Made by a program: the position numbers and the translations under genes | Notes under the pieces: generated by a model | The model's input: only the letters and a program-made list of their open reading frames with translations | Told to the model about the DNA's origin: nothing | Databases searched by the model: none | In this document: piece after piece, positions 8,344 to 16,662 of the stretch | How the letters are laid out: every line of letters begins with the position of its first letter | Position numbering within the stretch: the first letter of the stretch is position 1 | From: DATBQN01 sp963799925 | Lineage (GTDB): Bacteria > Acidobacteriota > Thermoanaerobaculia > Multivoradales > UBA5704 | Length of the DNA: 64,000 nt | Direction: 5' to 3' | Assembly (NCBI GenBank): GCA_963799925.1 | Contig: CAWCYZ010000004.1 | Span: forward strand, 1,798,001 to 1,862,000

Positions 8344-8589
8344 TCACGAAGCCAGCTTGACCAGCTCCTGGCGATGGCTCGTCAGCTCGAAAGCGATGGC
8401 TCCGGGGTGAGCCGGGGGGAGCAGCCGATTGGCCTCCAGGAGCTCGGGGATCATCATACGGAGCTTCTCGGCGAGCGCCTCGATCGTCACGGCTTCGGTC
8501 GCCAGCCCTGGAACGTCCTCGCTGGTGGCGACCCAGACGCCGGCTTCAGGATCCCAATCCGCCTGTACGTGGTAGGTCTCCGGAACCAT
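8344..8589 (-). CDS. hicB: HicB-like antitoxin (DUF1902 type)
   Basis: An 81-residue protein with the HicB/DUF1902 fold: a beta-hairpin AQADWDPEAGVWVATSEDVPGL-like segment (residues 8-30), then a helix TIEALAEKLRMMIPELLEAN. It neutralises the adjacent HicA. The start ATG at 8589 is chosen because the alignable domain begins at once; the longer open frame to 8703 has no family support. No DNA-binding tail is evident, so autoregulation, if present, must use the short C-terminus. Confidence 0.82.
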   Translation of the reverse strand: MVPETYHVQADWDPEAGVWVATSEDVPGLATEAVTIEALAEKLRMMIPELLEANRLLPPAHPGAIAFELTSHRQELVKLAS

Positions 8590-8699
8590 GTCGAAGCGAG
8601 AATAACATGGCGATGAACCGGCTCCGTTTCCCACCGAGCCGGAGCCGGTGCACCTGGGCTCCCCGACCTTCGGTGAGGCCGACGCGCCTGGCTTCACCG

Positions 8700-9041
8700 T
8701 CATTCCTCGACGAGCTGCTTCAGGCGGTCGAGGGCGGCGTCCCAGCTCCGCGAGATCTCGGCGAGGTAGCTGCGGGCGTCGTCGAGGCGGTCTGCCTCGA
8801 TCTCCCAGATGCGCTCTCGCCCCCGCCGGACGTCGCGGACGAGGCCGGCGCCGGCGAGGACGTGGAGGTGCTTGGTGATGGCCTGGCGGGTGACGGCGGA
8901 GCCGGCGGCGAGCCGTGCGATCGACTGCGGACCGTCGCCACAGAGCCGCGCCACCAGCGCCAGCCGGGTCTCGTCGCCGAGCGCCGCGAAGACCGGCGCC
9001 GCGCCGGCGAGCGCGGCCGCTCCGGCGTCACGCCGCGACAT
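8700..9041 (-). CDS. ArsR-family winged-helix repressor
   Basis: A 113-residue dimeric repressor. FAALGDETRLALVARLCGDGPQSIARLA followed by VTRQAITKHLHVLAGAGLV is the ArsR HTH, with recognition helix TRQAITKHLHVL near residues 52-63. RGRERIWEIEADRLDDARSYL forms the wing and dimer helix. No CxC metal site is present, so it is not an arsenic sensor. It overlaps the end of the upstream AHSA1 gene by 14 bp, a pairing common for ArsR regulators of SRPBCC proteins. It probably binds the two GCAACC-N4-GGTTGC palindromes upstream of the pair. Confidence 0.9.
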   Translation of the reverse strand: MSRRDAGAAALAGAAPVFAALGDETRLALVARLCGDGPQSIARLAAGSAVTRQAITKHLHVLAGAGLVRDVRRGRERIWEIEADRLDDARSYLAEISRSWDAALDRLKQLVEE

Positions 9042-9477
9042 GGCGCTCGATGTTCTCGAGCTGTTGGGCCCAACCCTTGTCGTTCATGCGGAAGGCCTCG
9101 GCACGGCGCGCCGGCGGGATGCGGTCGAAGCCGGACTCGACGACGGTGAGCTCGGTGCCGCCGGCGACCTCTGCGAGCCGGAGCTCGACGAGCGTCATGG
9201 GCTCGCCCGAGTAGTCGACCTCCGGGTCGATCGCATAGGGGTGCCAGCGGTAGGAGAGCAGGCGCTCGGGATCCACCCGCTCGACGGCGATGGCGAAGGT
9301 GAGGTGCTCGTACCCCGCGACGGTGAGCCGGCCCTTGAGCTGGGCGCCCGGCGCGAAGGCGCCGTCGAGCTTCACGCCGAACCAGGAGCCGAACTCTTCC
9401 GCGTCCGCGATGGCGCGCCAGACCCGCGACCGCGGCGCGCGCAACAAGATCTTCTTCTCGATACGGTCGGTATCCAT
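9028..9477 (-). CDS. SRPBCC/AHSA1 domain protein
   Basis: A 149-residue START-like protein of the activator-of-Hsp90-homologue 1 family. It begins IEKKILLRAPRSRVWRAIADAEEFGSWFG (first strand and helix of the fold) and ends in the long C-terminal helix NDKGWAQQLENIERHV. The fold binds hydrophobic ligands; the ligand here is unknown. ATG at 9477 is chosen over TTG at 9483 because AGGAGG (minus strand, 9484-9489) is spaced 6 nt from it. The first palindromic operator overlaps this ribosome-binding site, so the ArsR partner likely represses the pair. Confidence 0.88.
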   Translation of the reverse strand: MDTDRIEKKILLRAPRSRVWRAIADAEEFGSWFGVKLDGAFAPGAQLKGRLTVAGYEHLTFAIAVERVDPERLLSYRWHPYAIDPEVDYSGEPMTLVELRLAEVAGGTELTVVESGFDRIPPARRAEAFRMNDKGWAQQLENIERHVAA

Positions 9478-9479
9478 AG

Positions 9480-9495
9480 GCAACCTCCTGGTTGC
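9480..9495. promoter_or_regulatory. Palindromic operator 1 of the ArsR/AHSA1 operon
   Basis: GCAACCTCCTGGTTGC is a perfect 6-bp inverted repeat around 4 bp and overlaps the Shine-Dalgarno sequence of the AHSA1 gene. An identical pair of half-sites occurs 41 bp upstream. Repeated half-sites next to an ArsR gene strongly suggest repressor binding. Confidence 0.75.
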
Positions 9496-9520
9496 ACTCT
9501 AGCTCCGCCCGCGGCAAAAG

Positions 9521-9536
9521 GCAACCATCTGGTTGC
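9521..9536. promoter_or_regulatory. Palindromic operator 2 of the ArsR/AHSA1 operon
   Basis: GCAACCATCTGGTTGC has the same half-sites as operator 1; only the 4-bp centre differs. The 41-bp spacing is close to four helical turns, which allows two repressor dimers on one face. Confidence 0.75.
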
Positions 9537-9587
9537 AATGCCTCGTAGCCAGGAGCTGCCGCAAGGAGAGCTTTCCGCCGCTCCGCT

Positions 9588-9617
9588 TTGACGCCCCGCC
9601 GGCCGCGCTCCTATACT
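9588..9617 (+). promoter_or_regulatory. Sigma70-type promoter of ribH
   Basis: TTGACG (9588-9593), an 18-bp spacer and TATACT (9612-9617) are near-consensus. Transcription would start near 9624, giving a leader of only about 16 nt before the ATG at 9640. There is no room for an FMN riboswitch. Confidence 0.75.
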
Positions 9618-9639
9618 CGCCCGCCGTACGGATAGCCTG

Positions 9640-10149
9640 ATGAACGACATCCAGCAGATGGCGGGAGCGGCGGCCGGGGCGGGCCGGCGCTTCGGCATCG
9701 TCGCGTCGCGGTTCAACGAATGGGTGGTCGATGCGCTGATCCAGGGGGCGGTCGACTGCCTGCTCAACCATGGCGTCGCGCCGGCCGACATCCGCCTGGT
9801 GCGGGTGCCGGGCGCGTGGGAGATCCCCGGCGCGCTCGCCGAGCTCGCCGCCCGCACGGCGGACCCGCGGGCCGAGTTCCGTCCCGACGGCCTGGTGGCC
9901 TTGGGCGCCGTCATCCGCGGCGACACGTCCCACTACGACGTGATCTGCGACGAGTGCAGCCGCGGCGTCGCCGCGGTCACCGAGCGCTACCGCATCCCGG
10001 TGGGCTTCGGCGTCCTCACCTGCGAGAACGCCGAGCAGGCCGAGGCGCGGGCCGGCGGCGAGGCCGGCAACAAGGGCGAGGACGCCGCCCTGGCCGCCCT
10101 CGAGATGGCCGACCTCTTCGCCCGGCTGCGCGAGTCCAAGGCCAAGTAG
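9640..10149 (+). CDS. ribH: 6,7-dimethyl-8-ribityllumazine synthase
   Basis: Condenses 5-amino-6-ribitylaminouracil with 3,4-dihydroxy-2-butanone 4-phosphate in riboflavin synthesis; forms an icosahedral or pentameric cytosolic enzyme. The family blocks are all present: RFGIVASRFNEWVVDALI (substrate loop), VPGAWEIPGAL, GAVIRGDTSHYDVI with the catalytic His98, and PVGFGVLTCEN. The C-terminus GGEAGNKGEDAALAALEM is typical. Length 169 is normal. It stands alone, not in a rib operon, with its own promoter, so the other riboflavin genes must lie elsewhere. Confidence 0.96.
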   Translation: MNDIQQMAGAAAGAGRRFGIVASRFNEWVVDALIQGAVDCLLNHGVAPADIRLVRVPGAWEIPGALAELAARTADPRAEFRPDGLVALGAVIRGDTSHYDVICDECSRGVAAVTERYRIPVGFGVLTCENAEQAEARAGGEAGNKGEDAALAALEMADLFARLRESKAK

Positions 10150-10176
10150 TGATGCCGTGCGGCATGGCCGCTAGCC

Positions 10177-10601
10177 GTGCCGCGGACTCTCCTCAACAGC
10201 GACAACGTCGTGTTCACCGGCGGCGGCCGCGACGCCGCGGCCCGAATCGAGGAGGCGCTCGCCGCGCGGCTCGGCGTCGCCGCCCGGATCATCGTGCTCG
10301 CCGCCGCGGAGCTCGCCGCCGCCGTCGCCGAGAACCCACTGCTCGAGGTCGCCGGCGACCCTTCGCGTCTGCTCGTCGCCGTCCTCGCCGACCCGGCGGA
10401 TCGGAAGCGGCTGGCGTCGTTGGCGGGGCAGGACTGGACGCCGGAGGCCCTGGCCCTCGGCGCGCGCGTGGCATACCCTGGTGTCCCGAGGGCATCCTCG
10501 CCAGCCGGCTGCCCGAGGCCGTCGGCCGGGCGCTCGGCGACGCCGTGACCACCCGCAACTGGGCGACCATGACGAAGCTCCTCGCCCTCACGCGAAAGTA
10601 A
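10177..10601 (+). pseudogene. DUF1697 family remnant
   Basis: The sequence begins at RTLLNSDNVVF, which corresponds to about residue 40 of a DUF1697 protein; the conserved start (ALLRGINVGG type) is missing. The middle is typical, and the end (CPEGILASRLPEAVGRALGD, then TTRNWATMTKLLAL) lies in a different frame after a break near 10478. 5' deletion plus frameshift make this a decayed gene. DUF1697 proteins have no established biochemical role. A hairpin repeat follows 64 bp downstream. Confidence 0.8.
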
Positions 10602-10664
10602 GTCCGCCGACGGGCCGCCAGCGTCCGCATCACTCGCTCGGCTCTCCGCGGGGCGCTGTGAAGA

Positions 10665-10742
10665 GCCGGCGGGGACGCCGGCGCTCCCAGGGAAAAAGCA
10701 GCGGCCATGAGGCATCCCTGGGAACGCTGGCGTCCCGCCGGC
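10665..10742. repeat. Imperfect inverted repeat, REP/MITE-like
   Basis: Left arm 10665-10693 (GCCGGCGGGGACGCCGGCGC...) and right arm 10715-10742 are reverse complements with about three differences, around a 21-nt loop. Such a long GC-rich hairpin with no coding content resembles palindromic REP or miniature transposable elements found in many copies in GC-rich genomes. It could also end transcription of the DUF1697 remnant. Confidence 0.65.
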
Positions 10743-10795
10743 GTGATTGTTTCCGTCACCGGACGGCGGCATACATGGCCGACGCCGCAGGCGCG

Positions 10796-11104
10796 CTACT
10801 GCGAGCCGAAGTCAGGTCCGGAGCCGCGCCGCGCGTGCCACACGGCCCGGACGACAACCTCCCCCTCGTCGTAGGTGTAGTAGAGGTGTGATCTCAGCCG
10901 CTCGAGGTATAGGCGGTGAACGCCGGGAATGGGGGCATCTGGATAGACCGTACCGATTCCCGGCAGGATCGACAGCATCTTCAAAGCCTCGCCCAGGTCG
11001 TGGGGAAGGATCTCAGGTCGTAGTGAATTCTCCCGCCACCATTGCTTGAGAAGCCGAACGTGCCTCTGGGCCGTCGCAGTGAAGCGGGTCTTGCGCCGCG
11101 TCAC
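10796..11104 (-). CDS. RelE/ParE-family toxin
   Basis: A 102-residue protein of the ParE/RelE fold: helix-rich TATAQRHVRLLKQWWREN, a strand/loop LSILPGIGTVYPDAPIPGVHRLYLERLRSHLYYTYD, and a final strand VVVRAVWHARRGSGPDF. The closing strand (RAVWHARRG) is characteristic of ParE-like toxins; whether gyrase or ribosome-bound mRNA is the target cannot be told. It overlaps the upstream antitoxin gene by 4 bp, so the two are translationally coupled. Confidence 0.85.
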   Translation of the reverse strand: MTRRKTRFTATAQRHVRLLKQWWRENSLRPEILPHDLGEALKMLSILPGIGTVYPDAPIPGVHRLYLERLRSHLYYTYDEGEVVVRAVWHARRGSGPDFGSQ

Positions 11105-11325
11105 AGCTCCCGTAGTTCCCGCAGCACCTCTTCCGCATCGACGAGACGCCCGGCTTCGACATCCTGCTGAGACGCGGCGAGAGCCCGGTGCAGGGCGGCA
11201 CGGTCATCCGGACCGAGCCAGTCGCCCGGATCGAGCGGCAGGAGGTCGACCTCCGTGCCTTCGGGGAGCTCGGTCGGCTCGTCCACCACGAACCGGCCCT
11301 GGTGGACGCGAGCCTTGAGAGTCAT
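11101..11325 (-). CDS. Antitoxin of the ParE-type pair
   Basis: A 74-residue acidic protein. The N-terminus (TLKARVHQGRFVVDEPTELPEGTEVDLLPL) forms a short SpoVT/AbrB-like or DUF104-like beta element. The C-terminal helix (DDRAALHRALAASQQDVEAGRLVDAEEVLRELREL) resembles the toxin-wrapping segment of ParD-type antitoxins. Antitoxin first with 4-bp overlap is the standard arrangement. Family name is less certain than the role. Confidence 0.78.
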   Translation of the reverse strand: MTLKARVHQGRFVVDEPTELPEGTEVDLLPLDPGDWLGPDDRAALHRALAASQQDVEAGRLVDAEEVLRELREL

Positions 11326-11575
11326 ACGGAAAGGATATCATTTGATGCGCTCGGCGCTCTCGGAGCCGCCGGGCCGAATCGGATCGCTGCACTCGGGGCA
11401 GTTCCGCCCTATGCCGGCGAAAGAAAAGAGAACGCGAGGAGAACTTCCGCCCAGGACAATCCCCCCCTCCGGACCTATGCTCGCCGCCAGATGAACGTCA
11501 GGGGGCAAGGCGCGCCGACGCAGGCGTAGAGGGCGGTGGATGGGCCACCGACCGCGACGATCGAGGAGGCCGGAG

Positions 11576-12139
11576 ATGAGCCAGGAAGCCGAAGGTACGA
11601 TACGGATGCGCGTCTCGGGAGCCATGCTGGCCCTCCTGCTGTCCGCCGCCATGGCGGGGCGGGCGGCGGGCGCGGTGAGCCCATCCTGCAAGCCCGCGGT
11701 CGACGCGATGCTGAAGCAGATCGCGACGCCGACCCACGTCTACGCGACGGAGGTCGCGGCGCGCCGCGGCGGCAAGCCGCAGGTCAATGAATCGATCTAC
11801 GCCGGCGGCGCGATCTACGTCCAGGTGAAGGGCGTGTGGAGGCGCAGCCCGATGTCGGTGCAGGACATGCAGAAGCAGCAGGAGGAGAACCAGCTGCATG
11901 CGAAATCGATGGCCTGTCGCTATCTGCGCGACGAGACGATCGACGGAGAAAGCGCGGCGGTCTATCGGGCGCAGGCCGACAGCGAGGCGGGCAAGTCGGA
12001 CGCGACTCTATGGATATCCAAGCGCACCGGCCTGCCGCTGCGCAGCGAGAACGACCTGGGTGCCGGGGAAGCGGACAAGATGCACCTCTCGATCCGCTAC
12101 GTCTACGCCGGCGTGCGGCCGCCGGCCGGCGTGAAGTAG
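11576..12139 (+). CDS. Small secreted protein, unknown function
   Basis: A protein of 187 residues. After a polar N-terminus, MRVSGAMLALLLSAAMAGRAAG is a clear signal peptide. The mature part has two cysteines (SPSCKPAV and MACRYLRDE) and beta-rich segments (IYVQVKGVWRRSP, ATLWISKRTGLPLRSEND, MHLSIRYVYAGV). The last pattern, a residue exchange after WISKRTGLPLR, recalls outer-membrane lipoprotein-sorting (LolA/LolB-like) domains, a weak resemblance. AGGAGG at 11564-11569 supports ATG 11576. It is convergent with serC. Confidence 0.7.
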   Translation: MSQEAEGTIRMRVSGAMLALLLSAAMAGRAAGAVSPSCKPAVDAMLKQIATPTHVYATEVAARRGGKPQVNESIYAGGAIYVQVKGVWRRSPMSVQDMQKQQEENQLHAKSMACRYLRDETIDGESAAVYRAQADSEAGKSDATLWISKRTGLPLRSENDLGAGEADKMHLSIRYVYAGVRPPAGVK

Positions 12140-12168
12140 AGGGCGAGCCGCGGCGCGCTCGGACATGC

Positions 12169-13278
<1,110 letters not shown>

Positions 13279-13318
13279 GGCGGATCTCCTCTCTGCGGGA
13301 CGCGGCCGCCCTGGGCCG

Positions 13319-14561
13319 CTAGAGCGCGATCAGGTGCAGGTCGAGCACGTCGGCATTGCCACGGCGGATCTCGTCGAGCAGCCCCGGCGGGGGCGCGACG
13401 TCGAGGTTGATGCGCGCCACGGCGGCCTCGGCCCCCTCGAAGACGATGTTCTCGGTCTCCTGGACGTTCAGGTTGCCCGCCCGCAGGTGCTCGAAGACGT
13501 GCGCCAGCACGCCCGGGCGGTCGCGGTGCCGGACCACCAGCCGGTGCGAGGCCGGCGTCTTGCGGGCGAGGTTGACGACGTTGGGCACCTTGCCCGTCTC
13601 GATGTAGGTGCGGACGATGCGCACCGTCTCGGCGGCGATGGCCTCCTGCGCCTGGTCGGTCGAGGCGCCGATGTGGTGCGTGCCGTAGACGTTGGGCAGG
13701 GCGAGGAGCGGGTCGTTCATCTCGCCGGTGGCGCTCGCCGGCTCGGCGGCGTAGACGTCGAGCCCGGCGCGCAACCCCTTCTCCCGCACGGCGGCGGCCA
13801 GCGCCTCGTGGTCCACCACCTCGCCGCGGGACGTGTTGATCACCGTGGCGCCCGGCCTGAGCCGCGCCAGCAGCGCGGCGTCGACGAGCCCGCGGGTCTC
13901 GGGCTTGAGCGCCAAGTGGATGCTCAGGATGTCGCAGCGCGCCGCCACCTCGCCGGGCGACGGCGCCAGGGCGACCGGCGCGGCGGAGCCGAGCCCCAGC
14001 TCCTCGGCCTCCGCCTCGGCCAGCGGCCGGTCCTCGCCGTCGAAGCGCCGGCTCCACAGCGACCACCTCGAGACCGAAGGCGGCGGCGCGGCGGATCACC
14101 TCGCGGGCGATGCTGCCGGCGCCGAGGAGGCCCAGGGTCTGGCCCTTGAGCCCGCGCGCCTGCGCGAACTCCTTCTTGTTCCACCGCCCGGCGCGCAGCT
14201 CGGCCACGTTGTCCGGCAGCCGGCGGTCGAGCGCCAGGATGAGAGCCATGGTCAGCTCGGCGACGGCGACCGAGTTCTTTCCCGGGCAGTTCGCGACGTA
14301 GATGCCGCGGCGCGACGCCGCCGCCACGTCGATCGTGTTGTAGCCCGCGCCGGCGCGCACGACGAGCGAGAGCCGGCCGCTGTCGAGCATCGCCTCGGTG
14401 ACCTTGGTGCTGCGCACCACCAGGACCTCGGCCTGGGTGTCGGCGATCGCCCGCGCCAGCGCCTGGTCCTTCAGGTCCGGCTGGTGGATCACCTCGCAGC
14501 CGGCGGCCGCCAGCCCCTCGACCCCGCTCGTCTCGAACTTGTCGGCGATCAGCAGTTTCAT
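13319..14561 (-). CDS. serA: D-3-phosphoglycerate dehydrogenase with ACT-type domain, one frameshift
   Basis: First step of serine synthesis: NAD-dependent oxidation of 3-phosphoglycerate. The N-terminal part runs MKLLIADKFETSGVEGL to the nucleotide-binding GLLGAGSIAREV. After the break it resumes with the catalytic domain (NTSRGEVVDHEAL, LDVYAAEPA, THHIGASTDQAQEA) and ends in an ACT-like regulatory domain (HRDRPGVLAHVFEHLRAGNLNVQETENIVFEG). The frame shifts near 14050; removing one G between a Val and a Ser codon restores an uninterrupted protein of about 413 residues. It is likely a sequence error in a functional gene. Confidence 0.9.
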
Positions 14562-14620
14562 CGCATGGCTCCTCGGGACGCCGGAACGGGTTGCAAGCCG
14601 AATGGCGCGGCGCCGGGCCG

Positions 14621-15842
14621 CTAGATCAAGTGCACCATCAAGCCGTCGCGGAGCTTGGGCTCGAACCAGGTCGATTTCGGCGGCATGATGCCGCCGTCGT
14701 CGGCGATCGCCAGCAGGTCGTCCACGGTCACCGGATAGAGCGAGAACGCCACCGCGGCCCGGCCGCCGTCGACCGCCTGCTCGAGCGCCGCCGTGCCGCG
14801 CGCGCCGCCGACGAAGTCGATGCGCTGGTCGGAGCGCACGTCGCCGATCCGCAGCAGGTCCGCGAGCACCACCCGCTGCAGGATCGACACGTCGAGGCCG
14901 CCGATGCGGTCGGCTGCCGGGCGCATGCGCCGCGGCGAGGTCGAGCGTGTACCAGCGGCCGGCGAGGTACATCGAGACCTCGCCCTTCTTCGCCGGCGCC
15001 GGCCCGCCCGGGCACAGCGGCAACTTCGCCTCGACGGCGGCGAGGAAGGCCTCCGGCGAGAGGCCGGCGAGGTCCTTGACGATGCGGTTGTAGGGCAGGA
15101 TGCGCACCTGCTCGTCGGGGAAGGCGACCGCCAGCATGGCGTCGGCCTCCCCCGTGCCGCGGCCCTGGCCGCGGAGGGCCGCCCGCGCCCGCGCGGCGCT
15201 CGCCGCGCGGTGGTGGCCGTCGGCGATGTAGAGGGCGGGGACGCGGCCGAAGGCCGCGGCGAGGTCGGCGGCGTCCTCGCCGCCGACCCGCCAGAGCGTG
15301 TGCGTCACCCCGTCCTCGGCGGTGAAGTCGTAGAGCGGCGGCGTCGCGGCGACCCGCCGCGCGACGGCGTCGACCGCGGCGGAGGCGCGGTAGGTCAGGA
15401 ACACGACCCCGGTCTGCGCCGCGAGCTCGACCATGTGCCGCGTGCGGTCGTCCTCCTTGTCGCGCCGGGTGTGCTCGTGCTTCTTGATCAGGCCCTGGTC
15501 GTACTCGTCGAGCGAGTAGCCGGCGGCGAGGCCGATCTGCTCGTGGCCGCCGTCGCGGAGACGATAGAAGTAGAAGCTCGGCTCGGGCTCGACGAGGAGC
15601 GGCGCCGCCCGCCTGAGCTCCGCCAGGTTTGCCGCCGCCCGCGCGTAGACCTCGTCCCCGTAGGGGTCGGTGCCGGGGGGCAGGTCGATCTCGGGCCGGG
15701 TGACGTGCAGGAAGCTCAGCGGGTTGCCTGCCGCCAGCGCCCGCGCCTCCTCCGTGCTCACCACGTCGTAGGGGACGGAAGAGACGCGCGCGGCCGCCGC
15801 GGGCACCGGCCGCAACGCCCGGAAAGGTCGGATCGAAGCCAT
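14621..15842 (-). CDS. DUF1015 family protein, one frameshift
   Basis: A protein of about 406 residues of the DUF1015 family, repeatedly found next to serA/serC and presumed to act in serine or related kinase metabolism. MASIRPFRALRP, VPYDVVSTEEARAL, FLHVTRPEID and KKHEHTRRDKEDDR open the domain; ALYIADGHHRAASAA is its most conserved block; PPKSTWFEPKLRDGL closes it. The frame changes near 14927; deleting one C between codons joins the parts. It is first in the serA-serC run. The biochemical role is inferred from context and from ATP-dependent serine kinase homologues. Confidence 0.85.
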
Positions 15843-16081
15843 GGGCGCATCTTAGCCGGATCGGCCCCCGCGGTGACGCCCCGGGTGAGATCGTCGTCGA
15901 TGCCCCGCACCCGCTAGCCCGCGGCGCCCGCAGCCGCTATCATTGGCGGACCGGAACACGGGCGCCCGATGGTCGAGGCGCGCGCGGCGCCGGTCCAGTC
16001 ATCTATCCACCAGCGATCGAGCGAGCAGGTTCGAGGCAGACGGGGAGATCCGTCGTGGCGGCGGATTCTTTGAGGCGAGGC

Positions 16082-16618
16082 ATGGCAGCCGGCAAGCGGC
16101 GGACGGCGCGGGAGATGGCGGTGCAGATGCTCTACCAGGGCGACCTCGGGGGGAGCACGCCGCCGCAGATCTTCGTCAGCTTCGATCTCTCCGAATACGT
16201 CGTCCAGGAGGCGGCGCGCGAGAAGAAGCCGGCGAAGGCCGCCGGCACCGGGCGCAAGACCGCCGACGTCGAGGCCGACCGCGCCGACTACTCGCGGCGC
16301 AAGCAGCGCGTCGACGAGGCCTTCCACTACGCCCAGGCGCTGGTGCGCGGCACCTTCGAGCACCGCGAGGAGATCGACGGGCTGATCCGCGGCCAGGCCG
16401 ACAACTGGCGCCTCGAGCGGATGCCGGCGGTCGACCGCAACATCCTGCGCCTCGCCATCTACGAGATGCTCTTCGAGACCGACATCCCCAAGCTGGTGGT
16501 GGTCGACGAGGCCATCGAGCTGGCCAAGAAGTTCGGCTCCGAGCAGTCCGGGCGCTTCGTCAACGGCCTGCTCGACGGCCTGCTCAAGCAGCACACGTTC
16601 CCCGGCAGCCTGACCTAG
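16082..16618 (+). CDS. nusB: Transcription antitermination factor NusB
   Basis: An all-helical RNA-binding protein acting with NusE on rRNA leader boxA. GKRRTAREMAVQMLYQGDLGG (residues 4-24) is the hallmark N-terminus and RMPAVDRNILRLAIYEMLF...VVVDEAIELAKKFGSEQSGRFVNGLLD the conserved core. A longer central insert (about residues 45-80, basic and acidic) is variable in the family. ATG 16082 is preferred; a GTG at 16055 would add nine residues before the motif. It lies 44 bp upstream of leuS. Confidence 0.95.
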   Translation: MAAGKRRTAREMAVQMLYQGDLGGSTPPQIFVSFDLSEYVVQEAAREKKPAKAAGTGRKTADVEADRADYSRRKQRVDEAFHYAQALVRGTFEHREEIDGLIRGQADNWRLERMPAVDRNILRLAIYEMLFETDIPKLVVVDEAIELAKKFGSEQSGRFVNGLLDGLLKQHTFPGSLT

Positions 16619-16662
16619 CGGCGGGAACAAAGGCGCGGCGTGAGGCGGTTGCGGGAGGGAAC

